Shown piece by piece: positions 43,613 to 52,816 of a DNA stretch of 64,000 bases. The first letter of the stretch is position 1. Each line of letters begins with the position of its first letter. Both the position numbers and the translations under genes were made by a program. The DNA comes from a bacterium (GTDB lineage Bacteria; Patescibacteriota; Saccharimonadia; Saccharimonadales; Saccharimonadaceae): contig SFVX01000001.1 in the NCBI GenBank assembly GCA_004561445.1, positions 744,001 to 808,000 of the forward strand, written 5' to 3'. The notes beneath the pieces were generated by a model. The model had not been told where the DNA came from. It did not search any database and saw only the letters and a program-made list of their open reading frames with translations.

Positions 43613-44629
43613 TTAGACGTGGCGAATTTTGGCGCGAACTTTCTCAAAAGCATAGTCAAGTGCATAAAGCGAAGGCTTGAGCACTAAATCATGCGCATGG
43701 AGATAGATTAATTCCTCGACGCCAAAGCCGCGCTTAAACTGGCTAACACCATAAAAACGATGTTTAGTATCGTCTTCGGCGGTAATACCCCAGAAATTGT
43801 AGCGCTTAATTCCCCGCTCGCGCGCATCGCGCATGGCCTGCATATGCAAAAGTGGAGCACCGGAATACTTTGTGCCGAGCTGCGTCGAAACGCCATAGTG
43901 ATAGCTGGCCTCATTGCCGTAGAAAATCATGAAATTCTGCGCAAGAATTTCGCCTTCATACTTAGCGGTATAGAGTTTTACTTCGTCGTATTTATGGAAG
44001 GCATTGAACTGTTTCTGCAGAAAGGACTCTGAGAACTCGACAAAATCATGACGCTTGGCGGTTTCAAGCTCGATTTGATAAAACTTCTTAATATCCTTGG
44101 GATTAGTCGAGACTTCGACAGTAATATTGTTTTTCTGAGCCTTACGCAGTGCGCGACGGAGACGCTGGGCGGCGCCAGCAAGGATTTCGTCTTCACTTTT
44201 TTCGAGATTTAGAACGCCGGCATACTCAACAGAGAGATAGATTGGCGCAGGTTTAGCACCGAGTTGCTTAAATAATTCTCGATTTTTCGGCGTCTCAGTG
44301 ATTTGTGGGCGAATACGCACGAAAACACACTTATTGGCTTTACCCTGTTCTTTAATATCGTCAAAAATTGCCTGGCGAAGTTTGTCGTCGCTCCAGTCCA
44401 TGATTGGTCCACCAGCAATAGCCATGTAAGTACCACGGCGCGCAGTCTCAACCTGGCCAACATAAGCTGCGACGATTTTCTCGCCTTTTAGTGCGATGCG
44501 ACGAACAACTTTTTTATTGCGAGACTCATGAAAATCTCCCCAAGCCCAAGATTGCAAAAAGTTAGCTTCTTCGTGACTAGTAATAAAATCATCCCACTGT
44601 TTTTGGTCGGTCGCATCAATAATCTTCAT
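43613..44629 (-). CDS. FemAB-family aminoacyltransferase (copy 1)
   Basis: The 338-residue protein belongs to the FemX/FemAB peptidoglycan-bridge family: NFLQSWAWGDFHESR, the GNAT-like IAGGPIMDW, KNRELFKQLG, YGNEASYHYGVST and RYNFWGI. These enzymes use aminoacyl-tRNA to add residues to the stem peptide of lipid II. TATAAT lies 7 nt before the ATG (a leaderless pattern). A clear paralog follows upstream at 44672-45697. Confidence 0.88.
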   Translation of the reverse strand: MKIIDATDQKQWDDFITSHEEANFLQSWAWGDFHESRNKKVVRRIALKGEKIVAAYVGQVETARRGTYMAIAGGPIMDWSDDKLRQAIFDDIKEQGKANKCVFVRIRPQITETPKNRELFKQLGAKPAPIYLSVEYAGVLNLEKSEDEILAGAAQRLRRALRKAQKNNITVEVSTNPKDIKKFYQIELETAKRHDFVEFSESFLQKQFNAFHKYDEVKLYTAKYEGEILAQNFMIFYGNEASYHYGVSTQLGTKYSGAPLLHMQAMRDARERGIKRYNFWGITAEDDTKHRFYGVSQFKRGFGVEELIYLHAHDLVLKPSLYALDYAFEKVRAKIRHV

Positions 44630-44671
44630 AATGCTTATTATAGCATTATTTTAAGGATGCCTTGCTAGTGG

Positions 44672-45697
44672 CTATAAGTGGCGACGCTTTTTGCGTGCTT
44701 CTTCAAGGATATGAACGAGCTTGTAGTGGAGCGGTTTAATAACGAGATCGTGCGCCGGAAGATAAGCGACTTGCTCGCCGCCAAAGCCAGTCTTAAAAGT
44801 GGTTACGCCGGCGTAGCGGTGATGTGGTGAGTTTGGAGGCGCAATTCCAAAGAGGTTATAACGATCAATGCCCATCGCCTTAGCATCCTTCATGATTTGC
44901 CATTGCAGAGCGTAGGCGCCAGGATATTTACGCCCATCGAGTGTTGAGGCGGCCTCGTGATAGATGGCTTCTGGTTTTTGCATCAAAATCAAACCCTGAG
45001 CAAGCTTTTTACCGTCAAGGCTAGCAGTATAGATACGTGCTTTATCGCCAAAAATGTCGTGCTGAGCAAGAATCAACTTGCGCTCAGACGGGATAAAACC
45101 CTGGCGCTTGGCAGTTTCGAGCTGCAAATCGTAAAAATCATTGAAAGCTTTTTTACTGGTCGAGTATTCAACTTTAATTCCAAGCTTGGTGGCGCGACGA
45201 ACTTCATAGCGAGTCTGACGTCGCATCTCGGCCATGAGTTCATCTTCGGACTTTGTTAGGTCTAGCATCACAGTGTGCTCGGCATGAAGATGCATTGGCG
45301 ACAAAACGAGGCCGAGGTTTTTTGCAAGTTCACGATGCTTATCAGTGTCGGCAATATTTGGACGCATGCGCACAAAAACACAATTTTGCTCGTATGCGAA
45401 ATCTTTAATTTCGGACATAAAAGAGCGCAAAATCGATTTTTTGCCATCCCAATCAAGAATAGGGCCGCCCGGAATCTCAAGATAGCGACCACGTTTGGCA
45501 GGCTTTAAAATTGCAACAGCGCTACCGCAAAGTTTATTGTCGCTAAAGACGCCAAAATAGAAGACCTGTTTGCCGTCGTATTCGTAGGTCTTGCCCCAGC
45601 TTGAAGTCTGCAGAAAATTAGCTTCATGGTGATTTTCTAGCACATATTTGTCGAGTTCACTTGGCGTGATTTTGCGAAGTTCTACTTTAGTTGCCAT
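44672..45697 (-). CDS. FemAB-family aminoacyltransferase (copy 2)
   Basis: This 341-residue protein is parallel to the 43613 gene: NFLQTSSWGKTYEYDG, IPGGPILDWDG, KHRELAKNLG, AIYHEAASTLDGRKYPG and RYNLFGIAPPN. I start it at 45697 (ATG after GGAAAGGTGAC); the longer open frame has no start signal. It overlaps the stop of the alpha/beta hydrolase by 11 nt. Two enzymes would allow a two-residue cross-bridge, one residue each; this is inference. Confidence 0.87.
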   Translation of the reverse strand: MATKVELRKITPSELDKYVLENHHEANFLQTSSWGKTYEYDGKQVFYFGVFSDNKLCGSAVAILKPAKRGRYLEIPGGPILDWDGKKSILRSFMSEIKDFAYEQNCVFVRMRPNIADTDKHRELAKNLGLVLSPMHLHAEHTVMLDLTKSEDELMAEMRRQTRYEVRRATKLGIKVEYSTSKKAFNDFYDLQLETAKRQGFIPSERKLILAQHDIFGDKARIYTASLDGKKLAQGLILMQKPEAIYHEAASTLDGRKYPGAYALQWQIMKDAKAMGIDRYNLFGIAPPNSPHHRYAGVTTFKTGFGGEQVAYLPAHDLVIKPLHYKLVHILEEARKKRRHL

Positions 45698-46391
45698 TTT
45701 TGTCACCTTTCCGCAGCGCAAAATAAGCGTCCGCAATTTCATCAGCGAGTTCATCGATATTTACAAGATAGTGCGAGTGACGCCAACCTTCTTTGACGCG
45801 AAGCTTGGAATTTTTGAGTGCCGAGTGAAGCTTTTTACCCTGGCGAAGAGGGGTGATTTGGTCATCAGAACCCCAGATAATCTGCGTCTCAGTCGCGAGA
45901 TCCGTTACGTCTAGACTTTTGTCGGAATCTAACATGTTTGAGAGGGTCTTCTTCATGTTCTCTGGCGCATTATCATAGTCGCTGGCGCCGAGTATTTTAT
46001 GAACAATCTTGCGCGCAAGCGGGATCTTTTTTATGGGCGCAAAAAGCTTACTCAACCTGCGTGACAGGTCACGTTTCTTTGACGGCTCGTAAACACCGGC
46101 GGAGTCCAATAAAATCAAACCACTAAGATAGGAGGAGCCCTCGTCGCGTAGAAGGTTCAGGAGAATGCGGCCACCATTACTGTGTCCCAGCGCAATTGCG
46201 CCTTTTGGAATATTTTCTTTTGCCCAGTTTTCGTAATCTGAAATGGAATAAACCTTGTCGGACTTCGTACCGAGGCCAGGTACACGCAAGAGCTCGGCAC
46301 TGATATGATGGCGCTTCAGAGACTTGATAACATCAAGCCAAGGTTCTGGCTTGTAAGTCCAGCCGTGAATAATATAAAGGTCGGTCTTCAT
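45687..46391 (-). CDS. Alpha/beta hydrolase
   Basis: The 234-residue protein has DLYIIHGWTYKPEPW (oxyanion region), IALGHSNGGRILL (nucleophile Ser in GHSNGG), IIWGSDDQITP (Asp) and GWRHSHYLVN (His). The triad is complete, so it should be an active esterase or lipase-like enzyme; the substrate is unknown. The ATG at 46391 overlaps the stop of the MurF-like gene by 4 nt, so the two are co-translated. The longer frame upstream is antisense-like, low complexity and not used. Confidence 0.82.
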   Translation of the reverse strand: MKTDLYIIHGWTYKPEPWLDVIKSLKRHHISAELLRVPGLGTKSDKVYSISDYENWAKENIPKGAIALGHSNGGRILLNLLRDEGSSYLSGLILLDSAGVYEPSKKRDLSRRLSKLFAPIKKIPLARKIVHKILGASDYDNAPENMKKTLSNMLDSDKSLDVTDLATETQIIWGSDDQITPLRQGKKLHSALKNSKLRVKEGWRHSHYLVNIDELADEIADAYFALRKGDKNGN

Positions 46392-47656
46392 TCGAGCCCC
46401 CAGCTGGCGCGACGGCGACGATGCGCTTCGTCCTGACGAGCAAGATTCGAAACGTCCTCTGGATGGGCAAGTAGCTTTTCGACTATCCATTCGAGATATT
46501 GGCTTCCTTTAAAGATAACCGTTTCTTTGCCGGTAAGATTTTTCTCGAGATATTTAAGTGCTTGTTGAGGCTTATCGAAAGACTGAACTTTAGCCTTGTC
46601 TTTTAAGAGCGGATAAGTGTATTTTTTGGTGCGACGACCGATTAAAACGATATTTTCTACCTTCGTATCAAGAAGAAGCTGCGCAAGTTTTTCGTGCTCT
46701 TCGCCCTCAAGTCTACCCTGGTCGATAATATCGCCAATTACTAGCCACTTATGCGGCGCATGAAGAACTTTTACCATATCAAGTACCGTAGTCATACTGA
46801 TAATATGAGCATTGTAGCTGCTATCAATAATCTTGATACCCTTTTTGCCCTCGAGATAATTACTGCGAGCTGGTGGCATATGAAAATCGTTAAGATCATA
46901 ATTAATTGGCTCGTTGAGGTACTTCATTAGCTTCTCGAGCATAACGAGCTGAATCGTAACATCGCGCGGCATTGGATCGTGAAAGACAAATTTATGTTTC
47001 GCAAACTCAAAAATCGCTTTATCTGGATAAACTTCATAGCTTTTTAATGCATCTTTTTTTACAGAGACAACTTTCGCCTCAATATTTTTGGTAGTTTCGA
47101 GCATCTTTTCGTTATCGCCGTCAATAATTACAAGCTCGCGCGTGTTGGCTGGAATAGTCGAGAATTCGTGCGCGATAGCGTCGTCAACATTGGCAAAATT
47201 GCCAGCCGCAACTTCTTGCTCGTAAAAAACTGCGTGCGAGCGACCGAGCGTCACCCAAACCGAAACCTCGGGACGAAGCCACTTAGCAATCCATTCGGCC
47301 TCGTGCGGACGTTCGCCATCAGCTTCGACGATGTAAAATTTTTCTTTACGCGAGTAAACAAAAGCGCGAAACGGCGTCTGCAGAAAGAGCGAAATCCAAT
47401 GGAGCTTACTACCGGTAATACCCCGCATACCAAGAATATCAAATGCGATGCCGAAAGCGCTGTTGGCATTATGCGAATAATGCGCTTTGGCGCCGAGCTG
47501 ACTCTCGATAAGATTGAGCATTGTGGTTTTGCCAGCAGAGCCCGTCACAATGACAATGCGTGGATTCCAGCGCTTCAAAGAAATATTAGACCAAAATTTA
47601 AAATAATTAGCCACAGAGAGATAGAGCTTCTTCTTGAGCTTGGTAATAAAAATCAT
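46388..47656 (-). CDS. MurF-like Mur ligase family protein
   Basis: The 422-residue protein has the ATP-binding motif VTGSAGKTTMLNLI (about 37-50), the Mur-specific VEADGERPHEAEW, and IIDSSYNAHIISMTTVLD, which matches MurF's DSYNANPxSM. WLVIGDIIDQG follows. A hydrophobic/basic N-terminal segment precedes the P-loop. It could be MurF or a dedicated ligase acting on a wall precursor; the Ala-Ala substrate specificity is not proven. TATAAT lies 6 nt before the ATG (a leaderless start). It heads a run with the alpha/beta hydrolase and FemAB genes. Confidence 0.82.
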   Translation of the reverse strand: MIFITKLKKKLYLSVANYFKFWSNISLKRWNPRIVIVTGSAGKTTMLNLIESQLGAKAHYSHNANSAFGIAFDILGMRGITGSKLHWISLFLQTPFRAFVYSRKEKFYIVEADGERPHEAEWIAKWLRPEVSVWVTLGRSHAVFYEQEVAAGNFANVDDAIAHEFSTIPANTRELVIIDGDNEKMLETTKNIEAKVVSVKKDALKSYEVYPDKAIFEFAKHKFVFHDPMPRDVTIQLVMLEKLMKYLNEPINYDLNDFHMPPARSNYLEGKKGIKIIDSSYNAHIISMTTVLDMVKVLHAPHKWLVIGDIIDQGRLEGEEHEKLAQLLLDTKVENIVLIGRRTKKYTYPLLKDKAKVQSFDKPQQALKYLEKNLTGKETVIFKGSQYLEWIVEKLLAHPEDVSNLARQDEAHRRRRASWGLE

Positions 47657-47677
47657 AACTCTATTATATAACAGTTT

Positions 47678-48235
47678 TTAGAGTAAGGTATCACGGCGCT
47701 TAAGCTCGAGTAGAACCGTCGGAACAGCTGGCGGTGGCGTAAAATAGTTAGGTTTTAGCGGTAAGCGAATGCGTGGCGCGAAATGCTCGTAGAGTTGATA
47801 TCCGAGCTTTGAAGTGTAATGACGTTCATTGTTGAGAAGTTTGAGCGCAAATTGTTTCTGCAAAATTAGATAAATTGCCTTTGGCTGGTTTTCGGACTCG
47901 TCAAGCTTATGTAGAATTTTGGAGCTAAGATGAAAAGGCGGATTGGCGAAAACTTTATATTCTTCTTTTGGCAGCTCAAAGTCAAGAAAATCTTGCTCGA
48001 CTATCTCGACATTGTCGAATTTTTTGAGGTTTTTACGAAGCTTTTCGGCAGTTTCGTGATCTGGCTCAATAGCGATAACTTTTTTGCAACGTTTTGCGAG
48101 AGCCGAAGTAATGACGCCGGAACCCGCGCCGATGTCGATAACGGTGTCGCGCTTTTTAATATTGCTATGGCCGATCAAAAATAAGGCCAATTTTGGGCTA
48201 CTTAGAAAGTGTTGCGAAAGCTCATGCTTGCGCAT
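47678..48235 (-). CDS. KsgA/Erm-family rRNA adenine methyltransferase, short form
   Basis: The 185-residue protein has SQHFLSSPKLALFLI, the SAM motif VIDIGAGSGVIT, IAIEPD and the catalytic NPPFHLSSKIL. KsgA enzymes have about 270 residues with a C-terminal helical domain; this one ends right after the methyltransferase core. NPPF is closer to some Erm-type proteins than to the NLPY of KsgA. It may be a minimal KsgA or an Erm-like 23S methylase; sequence alone does not decide. Its ATG overlaps the stop of the TrmH-like gene. Confidence 0.75.
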   Translation of the reverse strand: MRKHELSQHFLSSPKLALFLIGHSNIKKRDTVIDIGAGSGVITSALAKRCKKVIAIEPDHETAEKLRKNLKKFDNVEIVEQDFLDFELPKEEYKVFANPPFHLSSKILHKLDESENQPKAIYLILQKQFALKLLNNERHYTSKLGYQLYEHFAPRIRLPLKPNYFTPPPAVPTVLLELKRRDTLL

Positions 48236-48789
48236 TAAAGTTCCTCTTGATTAAAGTAGCCGAGGCGGCGGGTGTATTCGTAGAGCGCAACGGCACTCGC
48301 GCAGCCAACATTAATTGACCGAGTAGAGCCTAGTTGTTCAATGTAGAAAATTTCGTCGGCGAGGTCGAGTAGTTCTTGAGTGAGGCCGTCAGACTCAGAG
48401 CCAAAGACCAAAATAGCATTCGCTTTTACCTCGGCAGATTGGAGGGGCCTTGATTCTGGGCGATTGTTTTCGATCGCCACAATGTTCATGCCGCGTTTTT
48501 TGGCGTCTTTGGCAAAGTTTTTTGCGTCCTCAAAATGGTCGATGTGAAGATATTTGTCGGTTACCATTGCGCCACGGCGGTTATATTTGCGTTTGCCGAT
48601 AATATGGACCCTAGAGACATTAAAAGCATTGGCATTACGAACGATAGTGCCAATATTAAAATCGTGGCTAAGATTTTCAATGGCGATCTCTATACTGGTG
48701 CGGGTTTTATCGAGCTCAGCAACAACAGCCTCATTCTCGAGACCTTTGAAACGATCAACTAGATTACGAGTATCTTCAGCAGGATTCAT
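48235..48789 (-). CDS. SpoU/TrmH-family RNA 2'-O-methyltransferase
   Basis: The 184-residue protein shows the three SPOUT motifs: LSHDFNIGTIVRNANAF, AILVFGSESDGLT and IEQLGSTRSINVGCASAVAL. These build the trefoil knot that binds S-adenosylmethionine; Arg in motif 1 is catalytic in the family. The target may be tRNA or rRNA. TAAACT lies 6 nt before the ATG (a leaderless pattern). It is coupled to the KsgA/Erm-like gene, making an RNA-methylation pair. Confidence 0.88.
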   Translation of the reverse strand: MNPAEDTRNLVDRFKGLENEAVVAELDKTRTSIEIAIENLSHDFNIGTIVRNANAFNVSRVHIIGKRKYNRRGAMVTDKYLHIDHFEDAKNFAKDAKKRGMNIVAIENNRPESRPLQSAEVKANAILVFGSESDGLTQELLDLADEIFYIEQLGSTRSINVGCASAVALYEYTRRLGYFNQEEL

Positions 48790-48807
48790 GCTATTAGTTT
48801 AGCAAAT

Positions 48808-49155
48808 TTATTTAGCGGCCTGCTCGCTTTTTGATGCGTTCGACTTCTTGGTAGACGTTTTCGAAGATTTCTTGACAGTTTCAGGCTTTTCTTTTTTAGT
48901 TTCTTCTTGGGAGAGTTCTTCGATGTGCGAGATACCAAGTTTTACGAGCGCCCAGACCGTAACGTTAGCACAGAGCGCCACCATAGCGACAAGTGGCACG
49001 ATTAGAATTGCGACGCCGAAAGATTGATTTACGAGTGCGCAGAGTCCAGCAAAGAAGACAAATACGACAGCCACAGTGCCATAAAACCAACTTAGGAGCG
49101 TAATCTGCTTGCGCTCGCGATAAAGTTTCATAAGATAGTCAAAAACAGTTTTCAT
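48808..49155 (-). CDS. Small membrane protein with Lys/Ser-rich tail
   Basis: The 115-residue protein has two hydrophobic helices (about 22-45 and 48-72). A charged, low-complexity cytoplasmic tail with KKSSKTSTKKS follows. No family is recognised. TATAAT lies 6 nt before the ATG, so it is probably leaderless. The next gene starts 18 nt after its stop. Confidence 0.55.
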   Translation of the reverse strand: MKTVFDYLMKLYRERKQITLLSWFYGTVAVVFVFFAGLCALVNQSFGVAILIVPLVAMVALCANVTVWALVKLGISHIEELSQEETKKEKPETVKKSSKTSTKKSNASKSEQAAK

Positions 49156-49219
49156 ACAACTATTATATCACACTTTGCGAAAAATTGCAAGAGCCAGCAC
49201 GGTATGATATAATAATTCC

Positions 49220-49420
49220 GTGAAAAATCAACATAAATATCAACCATATGAGCCAAAAAAGTGCTGGGTGGGCGACAAACATAAGATTTGCTACGCCGAC
49301 GAAAAAGAAGCCGAAATGGCGGCACGGCTAATCGAGACAGAACATGGACTGCCTGGCTATTCCCTATATCCATATCACTGTGAATATGGCGATCATTGGC
49401 ATCTTGCGAACAAAAAATAA
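49220..49420 (+). CDS. Small conserved-looking protein, GTG start
   Basis: The 66-residue protein contains KKCWVGDKHKICYADEKEAE and ends LYPYHCEYGDHWHLANKK. The Cys/His pattern suggests a small zinc-binding fold. A GTG lies exactly 6 nt after TATAAT (49208-49213), the leaderless spacing seen with ATG genes elsewhere in the window. The gene ends at a two-way terminator. Confidence 0.65.
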   Translation: MKNQHKYQPYEPKKCWVGDKHKICYADEKEAEMAARLIETEHGLPGYSLYPYHCEYGDHWHLANKK

Positions 49421-49443
49421 CCCCCAAATGGGGGATTATTTTT
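49421..49443. terminator. Bidirectional intrinsic terminator
   Basis: The short CCCCC / GGGGG hairpin is flanked by a T run on each strand, serving the converging 49220 gene and the giant secreted protein gene. Confidence 0.75.
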
Positions 49444-52400
49444 AGTAGCGGACTGGCAATTCGCGCTGATAGGTTGTGAAGGCCTGAGAGTAGCGAGTCG
49501 CCTGCTGATAGGACCAAAGGTAGGTCTCTGGGCCAATATTGAAAATCTCGGCAGGAGCCGCTACGATACCTTTGTTGTTATTATTGTTATCATGGACGGA
49601 CCAGACTGTACTATTGCTACCGCCACCATAGGTGCGATAAAGGTGCAAGTATCTAGTAATAACTGGGCCATTGAAGGTAAGTTGCTGATTACAGCTATTG
49701 GAGCTTATGCCATTATTCTTGTCAGTCGCGGAGACATTGCAAGTTTCAACAGTATCAGCGATTACCCAACCGTCGTAGTTTGTTACACGCTGATTAAATA
49801 TCACTTTGTTTGCGATAATAATCTGCTGCGGCATCTTATGCATCGACTCGTAAACTTGATTATGATAGAGGCAGGTGCCGTTATTTAGCTTCTCGCCGTA
49901 ATAGAAGTTTGCGTCGATCGTGAGCGTACCTTTGACATATATTACGCTTGTGCGGCTGTCATAGTCAGTGAGTGCTGCCGACATACAATAATTTGTAAGC
50001 GTTGAACCGCCAGAAACCGTGAGATTGCCGCTAGAATACGAAATCTTCGTTCCGTTCGAGAGACAGTCAAAGTTCGCGCCAGCCGGCGCCTCATAGCGAC
50101 CGGAATTGTTATTATAAACACAAGTTCCAGTCAAATCGATAGTCTTGCCCTTGTAGTCTTTTAGAGTTTTGCCGGCACTATTCGTGCTTGAGACATAGCG
50201 CGTCATGATCTGTTCTTTGAGCGACTGCGGCGAACTTGCCTGAGAATCCGAGAGCAAGGTTTCGCCAACTTTATTCTCTCTACATGATTCATTCGCGATA
50301 GTTAGCGACGAGAAGTAGCAAGCACGACCACCCGAAACGCTAGACTCCTTGGTGCCACCCCAGTAGGATGCACCGGATCCGACACCGAGAATATTCTTTG
50401 ACGAGACGATACTATACTCGGACCACGAGTTGAAGTCGTAGTTTTCGCCATTACCAATCGTACGGCGCATCAGTGAAGATTCGGCGCCCGCATAAGCGTA
50501 GAGACCGGAGCCCTTCACGGCAAAACTTGGCTTTTTAGAGACCGTATAACAGGTTGGTTCAGAGATATAGTAGTAAGCACCAGCCGTATTGCTCGTAAGG
50601 GCTGGAGTCTGGTCTAGGAGTCCCGTATCGGCAGAGCTTGGGTTATTGTGACTATCTGCTGGGAAGACAGAAGCCGCAATACAAACTTTTGTACCAATAG
50701 AGATGTTGCGGTCGATATTAATATTGGCAGCAATATTACTGATAGCATCAGTAATCGAGACTTGGCTATCTGACTTTGCAATTACAGTTTTGCCCGCGCC
50801 AATATCATTGCGATTATAATAACCGCCACCTCCCGTAATTGCAGTACCGAGACTACTCTTGATAGAGCTAATACTTGTATCAGCCGCAACATACCACTGA
50901 TAAATACGATAAGTAGTCGGCTTAGTATGCGTAGAATATGCGCCAGTTTGAACGAGGCTGTTTTTGCGAGTCAAAACATTAAGCTTCATATTGAGGCTAA
51001 GGCTCGTACCGGCAATAACGTTTCGAATATTATTATCGGTTTCGTTTGCCGTAACTTTAATCTTGTAGTTGTACGGAATCTTTACGCTTGCGGTTGAAGT
51101 GCGATTATTGTTCGACGTTACTCTGTTGCGATTCGTGATCGAAAGCGCATTCCAGCTAAGTTTCTGCGAGATAATACTACCAACATCCGAGTTTTTAGTC
51201 TTAGTTGCCGCGTAGCAGTTTGACTGTGGATTTGGACTATTAGTTAGACCCGGAATTTGATAGTGACTGCCGGTATAGCGATTGGTTACCTGATTATAAG
51301 TATCGCATTTATAGTCGTCGCCAGAGTTTTCAGGCGATTTTGCTTGGAGCTCATAAGAACTACCGAGGAAACCCGACGTTGCACTGTTAGTCCAAGTCTT
51401 TACGGTTGTTCCAAAGAGATAGCTGCTATCATTGCCAGAGGTGCTTGAAGCTGACGGTGCGTAGGAGACGTACTTTTTTGGATTAAAGTTTAGCTTATTC
51501 GCGAGCTCAGCTCCAGCGCACATATCGTACGCAAATTGAATAGAATCGCCAGGCTTTGCAAAAATACTAACTTCTTGATTTAAAGCTCCATCATACGAAG
51601 TATACGCCTGTTTACCATTACCGGTATTCTTTACGCCAATGCGCCCAATATTCGTACCGCCGGCATGTGTATAGGTATAGTTACCGGCGCAAGTTGCTTC
51701 GTTGCGGGTAATCGTGACGCACTTTCGTTCAGTAGTCGCATTCTTATTTTGGCCAGTTTCAAAAGTATGGACTTCGCTTTGGTAAGTCATACTTTCACAG
51801 ATTGTTATTGTTTGGCCAGGATAAATATAGCCAGTTATCGTATCAGTCGTAACTTTTTCATCGCCAACATTATACGAGTCGAAGGTACAGTTCTTGCCCG
51901 TACCACCTTTGTTTGCTGGATATAAGACACCGGAATTGCTTACATTTGTGCGACAATTATTCGTCACCGAAAAACTATTGCCACTAGTTCGTCGGACTTT
52001 GTGCGTAAAGGTAACACTATAATTGCCGTCCGTCGATGCGAGGCTCGTAGTGTTTACCGTAGTCGAGCCAGAGAAGGTAGCATTTTGATCGGCGCGCACG
52101 GTTAAGTACATTGGACTTACACCGCATGCTCCATCGGAAACGCTATTATAGCAACGGTAGTTATATACGGTTACAATATAATAGCCATTTCTCTCTTGAA
52201 CAGCTAGGCCACCATGATTATTACTCTTAATCTTTTCATACAACTTCTTGCCGTTAATATAGATGACAGTATAGTCGTTTGGAACCGTCCAACCGTTCGA
52301 TATTCTACCATTTCTCGCAATATTACGCGGTCTAGAGCCAAATATTTCATAATTATGCGCACTCGGAGAGCAATCGCGCTTCAAGCATAAGCTAACTTGG

Positions 52401-52816
52401 ACAGCATTACCGCCGCCCTGGTGTGTCAAGCCAGTTATTGCCATTGGCGATTGTTCACTATTTGGATCTACGCTCGCATTTACGTTAAAAACGTAGAGAT
52501 TTCCAACTGGATAGTATGGTTCATCGGCCTGAGCAAAGAAAAGCGTAGCGCGCGCAGCGCCATTACACGCCCATCTCACACCTCTGTCCCCTGTAGCACT
52601 TCCGCTCGCGTCAGTACCTCCTACCTCCGAGAAGTCGCTATATGGTCCATAAGTGTCCGTATTGACGCGATATGTTCCATTTGCATCCCAACAGTTGTTA
52701 TAGATTGCATTATTATAACTCGCCGCAGAGGCCGTTTCTGAAGATAACAAAAAGCTAGAACCAAGAGCCGCCAATGCGATTAGCGTGCAAGCTATTATCT
52801 TTTTCCTAAGATTCAT
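49442..52816 (-). CDS. Giant secreted surface protein
   Basis: This 1124-residue protein has a classical signal peptide (LRKKIIACTLIALAALGSSF, then ASA). Its mature part is very rich in Asn, Ser, Thr and Tyr with scattered Cys pairs, which suggests disulfide-stabilised beta domains. Fragments such as ITGYIYPGQTITICESMTYQ look like repeated Ig- or DUF11-like units. There is no LPxTG motif or C-terminal helix; it ends TTYQRELPVRY. It is likely exported and held at the surface, perhaps for host contact. Its ATG overlaps the stop of the membrane protein gene. Confidence 0.75.
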   Translation of the reverse strand: MNLRKKIIACTLIALAALGSSFLLSSETASAASYNNAIYNNCWDANGTYRVNTDTYGPYSDFSEVGGTDASGSATGDRGVRWACNGAARATLFFAQADEPYYPVGNLYVFNVNASVDPNSEQSPMAITGLTHQGGGNAVQVSLCLKRDCSPSAHNYEIFGSRPRNIARNGRISNGWTVPNDYTVIYINGKKLYEKIKSNNHGGLAVQERNGYYIVTVYNYRCYNSVSDGACGVSPMYLTVRADQNATFSGSTTVNTTSLASTDGNYSVTFTHKVRRTSGNSFSVTNNCRTNVSNSGVLYPANKGGTGKNCTFDSYNVGDEKVTTDTITGYIYPGQTITICESMTYQSEVHTFETGQNKNATTERKCVTITRNEATCAGNYTYTHAGGTNIGRIGVKNTGNGKQAYTSYDGALNQEVSIFAKPGDSIQFAYDMCAGAELANKLNFNPKKYVSYAPSASSTSGNDSSYLFGTTVKTWTNSATSGFLGSSYELQAKSPENSGDDYKCDTYNQVTNRYTGSHYQIPGLTNSPNPQSNCYAATKTKNSDVGSIISQKLSWNALSITNRNRVTSNNNRTSTASVKIPYNYKIKVTANETDNNIRNVIAGTSLSLNMKLNVLTRKNSLVQTGAYSTHTKPTTYRIYQWYVAADTSISSIKSSLGTAITGGGGYYNRNDIGAGKTVIAKSDSQVSITDAISNIAANINIDRNISIGTKVCIAASVFPADSHNNPSSADTGLLDQTPALTSNTAGAYYYISEPTCYTVSKKPSFAVKGSGLYAYAGAESSLMRRTIGNGENYDFNSWSEYSIVSSKNILGVGSGASYWGGTKESSVSGGRACYFSSLTIANESCRENKVGETLLSDSQASSPQSLKEQIMTRYVSSTNSAGKTLKDYKGKTIDLTGTCVYNNNSGRYEAPAGANFDCLSNGTKISYSSGNLTVSGGSTLTNYCMSAALTDYDSRTSVIYVKGTLTIDANFYYGEKLNNGTCLYHNQVYESMHKMPQQIIIANKVIFNQRVTNYDGWVIADTVETCNVSATDKNNGISSNSCNQQLTFNGPVITRYLHLYRTYGGGSNSTVWSVHDNNNNNKGIVAAPAEIFNIGPETYLWSYQQATRYSQAFTTYQRELPVRY

